Assembly: GCA_951799405.1 (NCBI GenBank)
Contig: OX637362.1
Span: 6,650,703-6,714,702, forward strand
DNA: 64,000 nucleotides
Source: Agapetus fuscipes
Lineage: Eukaryota; Arthropoda; Insecta; Trichoptera; Glossosomatidae
Direction: 5' to 3'
Positions within the stretch are counted from its first letter, which is position 1, and the number at the start of each line of letters is the position of its first letter. Shown one piece after another: positions 38,831 to 48,591 of this stretch. Made by a program: the position numbers and the translations under genes. The notes beneath the pieces are model-generated. The model was not told where the DNA came from, searched no databases, and saw nothing but the letters and a program-made list of their open reading frames with translations.

Positions 38831-39285
38831 TATGTCTACTACCGGCCGTGAAAGCTTCAATGTTCAATTAAATAAAAAACCCTTTGGTTTTATTATAATA
38901 GAAGAAGAAGATGGGTCACATAGCTGAAGGATTTTTTTTTGGCTCGAAAGTAATACAAAATCAAAGTTTATTCTTTACTTCTAGGATGGAGAAATAAAGT
39001 AAAGCAAGGCCTCGGGAAGGCAACTCATTAAAGGCAGTATTTAGGAAAACGTATGGGCTTTCCTGTAGCAGAAATAAACTCCGTAGAGGCAAACTTCCCA
39101 GCATAAGTTTGCCTCTGTAACATCTGCAAAGAGATTTTAATTTAGAAATGCGAAAAATACGTCTTTTTTTTGCACATACATATACAGTTAAGGTTTTTTT
39201 TAAAGATTAAATCACCATCGTCTTCTAAAGGCAGTGCCTTGTTGTACCAGAAACCTAATAAATTAAAATCAATCTTATTATTTAT

Positions 39286-39600
39286 TCATTTAGGCACAAT
39301 TGTATTCGCCACACCATCAGAGAATAATTTAAGTTTTTCCACAACAGTAGGAAATGAAATGGTAAAACAAAAAAATACACACCGTTCTGTTTCATAACCT
39401 ATTACACAACGAGGGGGTCCTAACCATTTGAATAGACGATCCCACAAATAACTGAATATTATTGGCCATCTCTGTTGGTTGCCATCCTCTTGAGTTGCGA
39501 ATAGAAGAAGACATCGATAAGCCGCTTCGAATGCTTGAAGTATGAAGTTCTTAGGCGACCTCCTGTTCGTTAGTAAGTTAGAAGTATCAACAAAACCAGC
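39286..39600 (-). other. Unassigned open frame, ~105 codons outside the repeat
   Basis: On the minus strand a frame starting within SINE-C (39726) stays open to 39286. The non-SINE part includes P-K-N-F-I-L-Q-A-F-E-A-A-Y-R-C-L-L-L and W-P-I-I-F-S-Y-L-W-D-R-L-F-K-W-L-G. Composition is more protein-like than other desert frames, but I recognise no family. It could be an exon, an old transposon or chance. Confidence 0.2.
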
Positions 39601-39607
39601 CTTATGA

Positions 39608-39925
39608 TTTTTTTTTAAGAAATCCTGTGCGGGGGACTCCCTAGATTCTAGAGACTCTAAGGGTCTATGACACTTGTTGTAGTGCCGCAGAGGTGTACGA
39701 GCTTGGTCGTCGCTACAAAGCGCCAATACTCAAGCAAGACCCAGTTGCTGTAAGGCTGGATGGACCTTTGGTGACCGGTCATTGGTAAAGGTTTATGAAT
39801 TTTTCAACCCAGCGAAGAGCAAATTTGAAAATATAAATGGTTAACTTTTAGTGCTCCACCGGGATTTGAACCCACAACCTTCCCATTCAGAGTCCGCAGT
39901 GTTACCACTGAGCTACGGACCGGTC
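39608..39925 (-). mobile_element. SINE-C, poly(A)-tailed subtype, full length
   Basis: Antisense: T-run, ATCCTGTGCGGGGGACTCCC, GATTCTAGAGACTCTAAGGG, GTCGTCGCTACAAAGCGCCA, CACCGGGATTTGAACCCACA, GAGCTACGGACCGGTC. Nearly identical to 33110-33429, including the TTTTTAGTGCTCCACCGGG variant, so both are young. Confidence 0.95.
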
Positions 39926-39934
39926 AAATATGAT

Positions 39935-40083
39935 ATGCTCAAACACTCTTCGTACCCGTATGTTTCAGAAGTAGCCACAGCACATGGACGCTCATACAAA
40001 GCTATATTTCCCGTAAAACCATAGCACGACAAAATAATAACTTCTAGGTCAGAGGCGTGCACAAGAATCTAAAAGGAAGTGGT
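39935..40083 (-). repeat. Repeat E, second copy, antisense
   Basis: Reverse complement shares TATAGCTTTGTATGAGCGTC, CATGTGCTGTGGC and TTTTGTCGTGCTATGG with 19725-19910. It lies between two oppositely oriented SINE-C copies. Confidence 0.7.
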
Positions 40084-40390
40084 TGACCGGTCCGTAGTCT
40101 AGTGGTTGACACTTCTGACTCGTAAATGGAAAGTTGTGGGTTCGAATCCCGGCGAAGCACAAAAAAAAATACCATTAATATTTTCAAAATACGCTCTTAG
40201 CTGGGTGAAAAACTCATATTCCTTTACGAAAGACCGGTCACTAAAGGTCCATCGAGACTTATAGCAACTGGGTCTTGCTTGGGAATTCGCGCTTTCTATA
40301 GAGACGACCAAACTTGCAGAAGGCTCTTGAGGTGTGATTCACACAAAAACAGCGCTCAACAAATACATCATCCTAGTATTATTATTATTC
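40084..40390 (+). mobile_element. SINE-C, ATT subtype, full length
   Basis: GACCGGTCCGTAGTCTAGTG, TGGGTTCGAATCCCGGCGAA (intact B-box), AAAGACCGGTCACTAAAGG, CATCCTAGTATTATTATTAT. Confidence 0.93.
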
Positions 40391-40444
40391 GACGTAACTG
40401 AAACTTAAGACATGCGAAAGATAGATATTGGATTTAAGGGTAGG

Positions 40445-40562
40445 TACAGGGTGAGACATTAACTAAAGGAGCTGTATTAATCAAGATACAGGGTGGCGCG
40501 GATTGATCGCAGACGGGTGTCCATTTGTCTTAACACGGGAGGCCAACTCCCACCCTGTACTA
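40445..40562. mobile_element. Candidate small MITE with TACAGGGTG ends
   Basis: GGTACAGGGTGAG at the left and CTCCCACCCTGTAC at the right are inverted, with a third TACAGGGTGG inside at 40489. Possibly TA-target mariner-type. No coding sequence. Confidence 0.45.
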
Positions 40563-40718
40563 GACTGAAAGCAAGCAAGGGATTCCCAAATACTTATACT
40601 GTATCCAGTCACGATTCTGCTTGGAGTAGCCAATACCTCCGAAGATGACACCTAACTTTGTTCCATCCTAGCACATTTTGTCATCTCAATGACATCCATC
40701 ACTCTCTTCTATGGCACT

Positions 40719-41046
40719 TTTTTTTTTAAGGAAATCGTGTGCGGGAGATTCCCTAGATTTCAGAGACTCTTGGGGTCTATGACACTTGTTGTAGTGACGC
40801 AGAGGTGTTTACGAGCTTGGTCGTCACTGCAAAGCGCCAATACTCAAGCAAGACTCAGTTTTTGTAAGGCTGGATGGACCTTTAGTGACCGGTCTTTGGT
40901 GATGGTTTTATGAATTTTTCAACCCAGCAAAGAGCATATTTGAAAATGTAAATGGTAGGTATATTTTTGTGCTCCGCCGGGATTCGAACCCACAACCTTC
41001 CATTGACGAGTCCGAAGTGTCCGAAGTGCTGGACTACGGACCGGTC
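40719..41046 (-). mobile_element. SINE-C, poly(A)-tailed subtype, full length
   Basis: Antisense: T-run, AATCGTGTGCGGGAGATTCC, ACACTTGTTGTAGTGACGCA, CTGCAAAGCGCCAATACTCA, CTCCGCCGGGATTCGAACCC, GGACTACGGACCGGTC. A small duplication (TCCGAAGTGTCCGAAGTGC) lies in the anticodon region. Confidence 0.93.
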
Positions 41047-41084
41047 GCAGATATAGGTAATTTATAATCACGTTTACTTGATTT

Positions 41085-41300
41085 CTACAAACAACATTCC
41101 ATCGTCGGGTTTACTCTTCTTGTCACTATCAAGTATCGTATGTCATAATTTCTGAGATAAAGCTGTCTGTGGACCTGTATATATTGCATGTGACCGAAAT
41201 GCCGTGGACTGAAAACTCTAGTGGATAAACTGTCGTGTGACCGATTTGTCTGAGGACGAGTTGTCTGTAGCCGATTTGTCGTAGAACCAGGTTGCACACA
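41085..41300. repeat. Degenerate GACCGAAATG-type short-word repeat, locus 1
   Basis: Loosely periodic words: GTGACCGAAATGCCGTGGAC, GTGTGACCGATTTGTCTGAG, GACGAGTTGTCTGTAGCCGA, TTTGTCGTAG. The spacing is 13-17 bp. The same vocabulary recurs at 59430-59640. Confidence 0.6.
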
Positions 41301-41564
41301 TTGGGAATGAGTGGGGTGGAGCGGAACGTCGAGTTTTTAATTCCCCATTTTAATTGAATTTTCACACGGTATAAGTCCAACTGAGAGCAACGTCTACAAA
41401 GGACAATCTCACAGATTACTTTTCAATTAAAGTATCAAATATCGATAATAGTAGATGTATCGACGGGAAGTGAAATATAGGAACGAAAGTTTTGAAGAAA
41501 AATAAATAACATTCACATGTCTCTTTATCAACTTTATTTTATTTCAATCTAACCAAAAAAGCTC

Positions 41565-41805
41565 CGGACGATAGCTCTGTTGGTAGAATGCTTGCATTTC
41601 ATGCCGAGAGCTCAGGTTCGATTACCAACGAAGGTGTAAGAGATGATTTCCCATTGCGGTGTTTATTTCAAACCCAAAATAAAATACCTTCACAATAAAT
41701 AAATACCTGTCCCCTTTGGCAGCTGGGAAACCCCTAATTCAACTAAAATAGTTGCGTAAAGCCAGCCCCCCTACCCGTAAAAATAACAATATAAGGTTTC
41801 ATTTG
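41565..41805 (+). mobile_element. SINE-A, 3'-truncated and internally deleted
   Basis: CCGGACGATAGCTCTGTTGG, AGGTTCGATTACCAACG, GATTTCCCATTGCGGTGTTT, CAGCTGGGAAACCCCTAATT. The CGGCAAGGTTTACTCAGC segment is lost. Confidence 0.85.
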
Positions 41806-41839
41806 TAACACTGCAAGAAGAAAACAAAAAAGGTAGTGT

Positions 41840-41955
41840 ATGAAATAAGTGATGGATATGAATGAATCTATAGAAATATGCAAGGATGTGAAGAAATAGA
41901 AATACTGTCCACCCCTAGCGAAATGGCAGACATACTAACTGTAACAGCTGAAATC
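41840..41955 (+). pseudogene. LINE-2 3' end, degraded
   Basis: AAGTGATGGATATGAATGAA, AATATGCAAGGATGTGAAGA, CACCCCTAGCGAAATGGCAG and an AACTGTAACAG tail match the sense strand of the LINE-2 ends at 50350 and 59858. Confidence 0.6.
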
Positions 41956-42391
41956 ATAAAACATCTGACTACAAGATTCACTATGAACTTTCCCAGCCTC
42001 CACGGTGAACAGAAAGCTCTCATATTAGTGAATTTGAAATTCACTTTAAAGTCTTCCCACAACTTTTGCTTCTCACAAGTGGATGTGGTACATGGAACCA
42101 GACCCACAATCTGCTGCAAGGAACTTGGATACAGATGACAAATTGAATTAATCCAAAGTTTCGTGAACTTTTTAGCCGCTACTGTCGTATTCTGCCTTTT
42201 ATTTTCCAACGTCAAAGTCAATCAAGAATCTTTAGATGGTTACTTATCAGAGGCGAGCACCTCATACGTGGGCTGGAAGTCTCATCACCACGGTAATTCT
42301 TACCTACCGAGTATCGGTTACATTTGTATGAAGACTGTTAATCAGCTATTAACTTGCGGTCATCTTGGATTGCCGTTAGACGACGACGGGT

Positions 42392-42440
42392 CAAAGAAGT
42401 ACACCAGAACAAAAAATGACAGTTGATCTGCAATGTTGTT
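42392..42440 (+). pseudogene. LINE-1 3' scrap
   Basis: TCAAAGAAGTACACCAG and AAAATGACAGTTGATCTGCA match the last codons of the LINE-1 frame (7260-7320). No B follows. Confidence 0.5.
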
Positions 42441-42687
42441 TTATGTTGAACTATACCTTACCTGCGTTTTGATGTATCAAACTATATTTTTGTACACCTG
42501 TTGAGATCTTGACGAAGAAAACATACCTGAAACAATGAGAAGTATTTCAATTAGTTTTTTAATGTGACTTCAATTTTGTAGGTCATACAAAAACGTACAC
42601 TCATGCCGAATTATATTTGTCATTTTTTTGTTGATATTTTAATTTTAATTTTCTATCCCGCACAATTAGCTATTAACTATTTTCGTT

Positions 42688-43012
42688 TCCGGTCGATAGC
42701 TCAGTTGGTAGAGTGCTTGCATTCTATGCCGAGAGCTCGGGTTCGAATCCCGCCGTGGGTGTCAGAAATGAATCCCCGTTTCGGTGTTTCTTTCAAACTT
42801 TAAATAATTAAAAACCGGCAAGATTTACTCAGCCTTCACAAGAAATGAGTACCAGCCCCCTCGGGAGCTGGGAAACTCTTCACTTCACTGAAGTGGTTGG
42901 CGTAAGGCCGGTCCCCTTACCTGCAAAAACAAATAGGTTCACTTGCCATATGGGACCCCTTCGGGGATAACGTGGCAAGAAGTTACACTATATGTGTGGC
43001 TTAGTTGCGTTT
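42688..43012 (+). mobile_element. SINE-A, full length (tandem copy 1)
   Basis: CCGGTCGATAGCTCAGTTGG, GGGTTCGAATCCCGCCG with intact B-box, GGCGTAAGGCCGGTCCCCTT, CTATATGTGTGGCTTAGTTG. Confidence 0.95.
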
Positions 43013-43038
43013 ACAATTAGCTATTAACTATTTTCGTT

Positions 43039-43364
43039 TCCGGTCGATAACTCAGTTTGTAGAGTGCTTGCATTCTATGCCGAGAGCTCGGGTTCGAATC
43101 CCGCCAAGGGTGCCAGAAATGATTTCCCGTTTCGGTGATTCTTTCAAACCTTAAATAAAAAAAAGCCGGCAAGGTTTACTCAGCCTTCAAAAGAAATGAG
43201 TACGAGCCCCCTCGGGAGCTGGTGAGACTCCCCACTTCACTGAAGTGGTTGGCGTAAGGCCGGCTCCCTTACCTGTAAAAACAAATAGGTTCACTTGCCA
43301 TATGGGACCCCTTCGGGGATAACGTGGCAAGAATTTACACTATATGTGTAGCTTAGTCGCGTTT
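43039..43364 (+). mobile_element. SINE-A, full length (tandem copy 2)
   Basis: CCGGTCGATAACTCAGTTTG, GGGTTCGAATCCCGCCAAGG, CAGAAATGATTTCCCGTTTC, GGTTGGCGTAAGGCCGGCTC, CTATATGTGTAGCTTAGTCG. The A-box has two changes relative to copy 1. Confidence 0.95.
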
Positions 43365-43536
43365 TTGTTGTTGTTTTTTTTTGCGTGTAGATCTTTTTAT
43401 TATTAATTAAGATATCCGGCCTTACGCCAACAACTTCACAGAGATTCTAGGGGTTTTCCTGTTCATAAAAGATTGAATAAACTTTAAAGGTAATGAGAAT
43501 TAAATAAGGAGAAAACATCTGGATAACACTTTAGAT

Positions 43537-43908
43537 CAGTGGTTCCCAAACTTTTAATTTCGCGTACCACTAATGAAATTAAAAATCAGTGGCGTACCAA
43601 CGAAAAACATTATGCTTATTTATTTATTACAGAAAAAAAATACAATACTCTTAGTGCAGGGGTGTCCAACATTAGTATTTTTGTAATCGTGGCGGGACAG
43701 GCCTGTCTTAGTCTGAAAAATGGTGCTGCATGTTCGAAACAAAAGAGGAAATATTTGGCTCAGTTGTACTTAACTTTAAGCGCGAAATTGAAAAACGTTT
43801 TATCTTATTATTTACTATGTATTTCCTATGGCCATGGCTGCTTGCGTACCACCTTAAGAAGCGTCGCGTACCACTGGTGGTACGCGTACCATAGTTTGGG
43901 AACCACTG
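43537..43908. mobile_element. Non-autonomous hAT element, 372 bp
   Basis: Starts CAGTGGTTCCCAAACTTTTA and ends TAGTTTGGGAACCACTG, the typical hAT ends. The exact 8-bp target duplication CTTTAGAT lies on both sides (43529-43536, 43909-43916). GCGTACCACT words repeat inside near both ends. A CAGGGGTGTCCAAC motif at about 43658 resembles another hAT-like end. No transposase, so it needs one in trans. Confidence 0.95.
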
Positions 43909-43916
43909 CTTTAGAT

Positions 43917-43990
43917 GGGAGAGCTTCAGATTTGAGCCCAGACGTTCCGTTCATAGAGCGGAGGCTCTACCATGTGAGCTACCGACCGGA
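43917..43990 (-). mobile_element. SINE-A or related tRNA-like head, antisense
   Basis: Minus strand: TCCGGTCGGTAGCTCACATG, GTAGAGCCTCCGCTCTATG, then a degraded GGGCTCAAATCTG where the B-box should be. The head differs from other A copies in the anticodon region. No body follows. Confidence 0.55.
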
Positions 43991-43999
43991 TGATAAATA

Positions 44000-44416
44000 A
44001 AAGTCCAAGTTAATAAATTTATAAGAAACAATAAACGTTTCCGCGCATAAATCTCTTTAGATTTATTGAAATTTATTAAACACAAGTACTCCGAGTACAC
44101 AAAGCCCTCTCGATCGCGTAAATCTAAAAAATGTATGTAAACTAAAACACTCACTAGGAGTGCTTTTGTACCTTTCAAACATTATATATTTATACGAGTT
44201 TTACGTAAATGCTTTATACTAAGGTACGGTGAATGTCCTTGACTGTCCTCCTCTCCAATAAACATGTCGGACAATAGCGATGTTTCGTAGCGCAGTTGTC
44301 TTTCTCGTGTCCGATGCAGACGATGATTCATGCTTGACATTTTTGCATGTAGCGTGTAACCATGCAGGCAACAGCATGGCACTGAAATCGTGTTCAAATA
44401 AAATATCATTTCAGAA
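44000..44416. other. AT-rich, small hairpin at 44137-44170
   Basis: GTAAACTAAAACACTCACTA and GGAGTGCTTTTGTAC form a hairpin similar to those at 30451 and 54811. Frames of 75 codons on the minus strand carry no motif. Confidence 0.45.
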
Positions 44417-44505
44417 GTCTGGTCGATAGCTCAGTTGGTAGAATGCTTGCTTTCCATGCACTTGCCTAGGGTTCGAGTACCAACAGGCTGTCAAAAATGA
44501 TTTCC
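44417..44505 (+). mobile_element. SINE-A, head only
   Basis: CTGGTCGATAGCTCAGTTGG, AGGGTTCGAGTACCAAC and TGTCAAAAATGATTTCCC, after which the match ends. Confidence 0.85.
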
Positions 44506-44800
44506 CTTTCCCTCTTACATTTCACAACTTAGTTCCTTTGTCAATAGTTCATCATCCATTCTTTCCTAATGCCCAAACCATCTCATTATATGAATTATTT
44601 GTTCCTAGATCATAATTTCTTCATCTAGCTTCCATTCTTTTTTTAACCACTCTTTCCGTTATAATTATATCTTTCAAAGTTTTCCATGTTATTCTTCTCA
44701 AGTTTTTGAATCTCCACTGAGCAAACTTCATTCATAACAGTATCATTTACCCACTTCCACACATAAGTGCCGGTATCAATATAAAATTCTATGAAACGCT
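44506..44800 (-). pseudogene. Decayed LINE coding fragment
   Basis: The minus strand yields pieces such as E-M-V-W-A-L / M-R-W-F-G-H in alternate frames and M-D-D-E-L-L-T-K, alignable with L-R-W-F-G-H-L-E-R-M-N-E-E-R-L-T-K of LINE-1. Multiple frameshifts. Confidence 0.5.
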
Positions 44801-44807
44801 ATAATCA

Positions 44808-45136
44808 TAATAATACTAGGATAATTTCTTTGGTGAGCGCTGTTCTTGTGTGAATTACACCTCAAGGGCCCTCTGCGAACTTGGTCGTCTCCATAGAAAG
44901 CGCCAATTCTCAAGCAAGACCCAGTTGTTGTAAAGCTACATGGAACTTTGGTGACCGGTCTTTAGTAAATATAGTATATGATTTTTTCAACCCAGCAAAG
45001 AGCATATTTCAAAATATAAATGGTATATCTTTTGTGCTCTGCCGGGATTCGAACCCATAACCTTCCATCCGGGAATCGCTCTCGGGTCGTTTGGTTTACG
45101 AGTCTGATGCGTTACAGCTAGACTACAGACCGGCTA
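44808..45136 (-). mobile_element. SINE-C, ATT subtype, with ~30-bp insert in the head
   Basis: Antisense: ATAATAATACTAGGATAATT, GAGCGCTGTTCTTGTGTGAA, GACCGGTCTTTAGTAAA, CTCTGCCGGGATTCGAACCC, then CCGGGAATCGCTCTCGGGTC inserted before GTTTACGAGTCTGATGC and CTAGACTACAGACCGG. Confidence 0.9.
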
Positions 45137-45469
45137 TAGTTGAGATGAAACAGAGATGAGGTACAGAGAGGATATTCTCAACTGTTAATGGTGACCATGT
45201 TTCAAGTTTACCCCTATCGTTTAATCACACAAACAAGACACAAAGACTTAAGACTAAAGGCATGTTCTGCCTTTTCCCATCTTGTCTATAACCTTTTAAT
45301 AGGATACAAAAGTAGTGACAAAACGTTTCTTATTTTACAAATAAATTCATGCAACGTTTCAGCGGAAACTTTGTAGAACTCCATTTTTTGTGAAGAATCA
45401 AAGTGTTTATTTTCATTTTTGAAAATATTAAATTACATTTGTGAAGAGAAAGGCAGTAATGAATTTATC
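45137..45469. other. No recognisable gene
   Basis: One 62-codon plus frame (45188-45376) without motif. AT-rich. Confidence 0.45.
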
Positions 45470-45667
45470 CATCTGTAATCTAAGTTGCAAAAAAAAATTG
45501 AGGCTCTTATTTAGTGCATTCTCATAAGCAGACACTTGTATGTATGCGCATATACCTACATGCAGCATGTGCACTTACAAAAAATAAACCGCACGTGAAC
45601 ATTAACATTGTTACTCCTGTCGCCTTTTCCTGAAACCGGGGTGGCATTGGCCAAAGTGAACCGATCA
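45470..45667 (-). mobile_element. Unit B, 5'-truncated, antisense
   Basis: GTAATCTAAGTTGCAAAAAA, TAAGCAGACACTTGTATG, CATGCAGCATGTGCAC, CTGTCGCCTTTTCCTGAAAC and TTGGCCAAAGTGAACCG, ending there. Confidence 0.85.
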
Positions 45668-45687
45668 ATAAAAAAATCCTTTTCATT

Positions 45688-46120
45688 GAAAACCCCAAAA
45701 TAAAATACCGGCAAGGTTTACTCAGCCTTTAAAAGAAATGAGTCCGGTCGATAGCTCAGGTGGTAGAGTGCTTGCATTCCATGCCGAAAGCTCGGGTTCG
45801 AATCCCACCGAGGGTGTCAGAAATGATTTCCCGTTTCGGTGTTTATTTCAAACCCCAAAATAAAATACCGGCAAGGTTTACTCAGCCTTCACAAGAAATG
45901 AGTACCAGCACTCTCGGGAGCTGGGAAACCTCCACTTCAACTAAAGTGGTTGGCGTAAGGCCGGCCCCCTTACCTGTAAAAATAAATAGGTTCAACTCGC
46001 CACATGCGACCCCTTCGGGGATAACGCGGCAAGAAGTTACACTATATGTGTAGCTTAGTTGCGTTTTTTTGCGAGTACCAGCCCTCTTGGGAGCTTGGAA
46101 ACCCCCACTTCAACTGAAAT
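45688..46120 (+). mobile_element. SINE-A (older) split by a younger SINE-A
   Basis: Left piece 45688-45742 (CCCCAAAATAAAATACCGGC, TACTCAGCCTTTAAAAG). Right piece about 46073-46120 (GAGTACCAGCCCTCTTGGGA, CCCACTTCAACTGAAAT). Together they form one body interrupted at the GAG of AAATGAGTACC. Only GAG is repeated at the junction. Confidence 0.85.
45743..46072 (+). mobile_element. SINE-A, full length, near consensus
   Basis: CCGGTCGATAGCTCAGGTGG, GGGTTCGAATCCCACCGAGG, CAGAAATGATTTCCCGTTTC, GGTTGGCGTAAGGCCGGCCC, CCCCTTCGGGGATAACGCGG, CTATATGTGTAGCTTAGTTG and a T-rich end. Intact boxes. Close to 62165-62486. Confidence 0.96.
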
Positions 46121-46345
46121 ACAAAAAAAAATAGCATTTGATTTTCAAAATTTGCTCTTTGCCGGTTTAAAAATTCATGTACCTTTACAAAGAACGGTCA
46201 CCAAAGCCTTACAGCAACTGAGTCTAGCTTGAGAATTGGCGCATTCCATAGTGACGGCTAAGCTTGCAGAGGGCTCTTGAGGAGTGATTTACACAAAAAC
46301 AGCACTCATCAAATAAAGTATCCTGATATTATTATTGTTATTACA
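46121..46345 (+). mobile_element. SINE-C, ATT subtype, head missing
   Basis: ACAAAAAAAAATAGCATTTG, AAGAACGGTCACCAAAGCC, GAGAATTGGCGCATTCCATA, ACACAAAAACAGCACTCATC, TATCCTGATATTATTATTG. Confidence 0.88.
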
Positions 46346-46619
46346 TGTGCCTGTATGGGATGCTCGCCCCTGTCAGGTATATATCAATTTTCATTTTATA
46401 CAAGTGTATCCCTTGATATTCAAATACGGGAAATGTAAATCGGAAGAGAAGAAAAGAGAAAAATTCATATTTTCCTCTTTACGTATGAAAAATATTCCGT
46501 TGAAATTCAAAATAAGACGATACTGCAAAGGACGAGATGCTGAATTCATTTCAATGTAAAAAAAAAAGGTTCCAGAACTTAAAAAATCAATACGAAACAA
46601 TAATAAGAACGAAATCTGA

Positions 46620-46965
46620 AAGGGAAGACCGAGATAAGTAAAGCATGATCAGATAGATTCAACTGTAAAATAAAGGTATAAGAAATACAAGTTGAAAGAG
46701 GATGTGAAAGTAAATGAACAAAGTAATGTGATGAGATGGTTGGGACACGTAGAAAGAATGGAAAGTGAAATGGGAAAACTAAGATCAGTTAAATTGATTA
46801 GAATATGTGAAATAGTGAAATAATGGAATGTACAAAGTGAATGCAAAAGAAGGAAATTTATGAATAAGGTGATGAATATAGGGGAGGTATACAAGGATAA
46901 GAAAGAGTGGAGGAAACTCAGCAGAGGCTCTGGCAACCCCTAATGGAATGGTGACTGTGTTATCG
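46620..46965 (+). pseudogene. LINE-2 3' coding end, sense
   Basis: GATGAGATGGTTGGGACACG, AGTGAATGCAAAAGAAGGAA, AATAAGGTGATGAATATAGG, GGTATACAAGGATAAGAAAG and CAGCAGAGGCTCTGGCAACC. In frames it reads M-R-W-L-G-H-V-E-R-M-E and K-R-R-K-F-M-N-K-V-M-N, then a C-R-G-S-G-like end. Stops interrupt. Confidence 0.75.
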
Positions 46966-46969
46966 TAGA

Positions 46970-47072
46970 AAACTTTTTTTAATCCAGTGAAGATCATTTT
47001 GGATGTTGTTTTTTGTGTTGGTAAAAAAATCCAATACACAGTCCGAAGCAATAACCACTAGACTCAGGCAGG
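46970..47072 (-). mobile_element. SINE-C, degraded head region
   Basis: TTTTTTTAATCCAGTGAAGA, CAGTCCGAAGCAATAACCAC and TAGACTCAGGCAGG preserve the order of an antisense C head. Confidence 0.5.
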
Positions 47073-47129
47073 TGACGATAAGAACAATAAAGAAATGATA
47101 TAAACTAGAGAATTATTATTTGTACTCTT

Positions 47130-47385
47130 CAATTCCTTGACTTATAGGTTGGTATGAGGCTGACCACCCATACTGTAAAAAATGCTTCACTTTGACAATG
47201 TCACCACTGTTTCAGAGAAGTTCGGCAAAAGTTTTAGTTTTTATGTTATTTGAGATTTGGTTTTAGTTTGTGGGTACACATTCAGCATTTGCACGAACTT
47301 ACACGTGTCTGTTTGTGGGCATGCATTTGATACGAGTTTTGAATGTTAATATATCTTTGCCGCTTAGATTATAGATTAAGTTTAT
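47130..47385 (+). mobile_element. Unit B, full length
   Basis: TTCCTTGACTTATAGGTTGG, GAGGCTGACCACCCATACTG, GACAATGTCACCACTGTTTC, CACATTCAGCATTTGCACG and ATCTTTGCCGCTTAGATTAT. Confidence 0.9.
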
Positions 47386-47389
47386 AGGG

Positions 47390-47702
47390 AATCGAAGCCA
47401 TACGTGATTGTGAGTTGGCAGAGTTAACCACCTAATTGTGACCGGTCTGCAAGCGACTGCTGAAAGGCGGCAACTGCAGGTATTTGGAGCAGAGTGAAGA
47501 CGCTAAACTTTCGGCGGCAGAGCGGACCCTTGGTGTGGTGAGCACAAAAAAACCGCTTCGTTGCGGTCCAGCGTGTTCTGACATAATGGCAGAGGCGTGC
47601 GCGAATGCCAACATTGTTAAAGAACGGAGACTATCAAATGAGACAACGCAAAACACCAGGAGTGGATTGAAATGTTTGATCTAACTTGCACACATTTCTA
47701 TG
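47390..47702. other. GC-richer stretch, unassigned
   Basis: Frames open on both strands (66-74 codons) overlap. GGCAACTGCAGGTATTTGGA and AACCGCTTCGTTGCGGTCCA (a hairpin) stand out. It may be internal LINE sequence, since it lies just upstream of a LINE-1 3' end, but I cannot show it. Confidence 0.35.
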
Positions 47703-48040
47703 AACATTTCTTACTGTAGTAAAGAAGGTTATGACTCTGGAGGAAATGAAAGAAGTGTGTAAGGATAGAAAGAAATGGCGGTTGATCTGTGATGTTGGCG
47801 GCTAGGGTTTTTTAAATAAGAATTTGTTTTCTGTTAGTTTTTGATGTCCATACATATTATAATTTGTTGATTATAAAAATGTAATTTTTAGTGCATGTTC
47901 CTTGACTTAAAAGTTGGTATGCGGCTGACCATCCATGCTGTAGAAAATGGTTCACTTTGCCAATGTCACCCCTGTTTTCAGGGAAGGTCGGCAAGAGTTG
48001 CAGGGTGTATCTCCATGTGAGATTCGGGTTTTTATATTGT
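47703..48040 (+). pseudogene. LINE-1 3' end with truncated unit B
   Basis: AAAGAAGGTTATGACTCTGG, AGGAAATGAAAGAAGTGTGT and AAATGGCGGTTGATCTGTGA encode V-K-K-V-M-T-L-E-E-M-K-E-V-C-K-D-R-K-K-W-R. UTR spacer TGATGTCCATACATATTATA, then unit B up to GGGTTTTTATATTGTAA, where an antisense SINE-C begins without a tail. Confidence 0.88.
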
Positions 48041-48248
48041 AAAGCACCAATTCTCAAGCAAGACCCAGTTGTTGAAAGGGTGGATGGACCTTTGGTAACC
48101 GGTCTTTGGTAAACGATTATAAATTCATCAACCGAGCGAAGAGCATATTTGAAAATATAAATGGTATATTTTTTATGCTCCGCCGGGATTCGACGGACAA
48201 TCTCCCATTTACGAGTCAGAAGTGTTTCCACTGGACTACGGACCGGTC
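48041..48248 (-). mobile_element. SINE-C lacking its 3' part
   Basis: Antisense: AAGCACCAATTCTCAAGCAA, GTAACCGGTCTTTGGTAAA, CTCCGCCGGGATTCGACGGA, GGACTACGGACCGGTC. The tail half is absent, so the B-to-C junction is not a standard insertion boundary. Confidence 0.9.
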
Positions 48249-48590
48249 AAGCAATGTTAAAACATAATCTTGAGTGGTTATTGATATCAAAGCTCGTCCG
48301 GGCCTGCGGAGAAAGAGTTCGCGGTGGATGTCCGCAGGTAGAGATGGGCGGAGGAAGCGCTGCAGCGGATCCCGCAGATCTGAGATAAAAACCCACACAG
48401 CACAACAATGCATGGCAGAGTATGAGGCCCGGCACCAGGAGGGAGCAGGGCTCGTCATAATTGTATGATTAAAAATGCACTCAGGTGATTACAATCAATT
48501 AATGAGAAAACATATTTCATGGACATATCCTGTGCGAATTTATAATACTATTGTTTCGAATCCTTTAATTACAATGGATTTTCCTGAACT
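48249..48590. other. GC-rich patch, unassigned
   Basis: 48290-48460 is GC-rich, with overlapping open frames on both strands and no recognised domain. It then becomes AT-rich. May be an unrecognised repeat. Confidence 0.35.
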
Positions 48591-48591
48591 T

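Larger units (their letters stand above)
42662..43364 (+). repeat. Tandem duplication of SINE-A with 5' flank (351-bp step)
   Basis: The 27-bp flank beginning ACAATTAGCTATTAACTATT precedes both SINE-A copies, at 42662 and 43013. The copies share unusual variants: CTATGCCGAGAG in the head, CTTGCCATATGGGACCCC near the end. No third flank copy follows the second SINE, so local duplication is more likely than two insertions. Confidence 0.9.

Noticed and set aside
42688..43125. Possible true tRNA genes (intact A- and B-boxes)
   Set aside because: Each such head is followed by the full SINE-A or SINE-C body and tail and the cloverleaf is poor, so they are SINE promoters, not tRNA genes.
47540..47575. 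Hairpin ACCGCTTCGTTGCGGT as a terminator
   Set aside because: Bacterial-type terminators are not expected in this eukaryotic context; there is no gene upstream.
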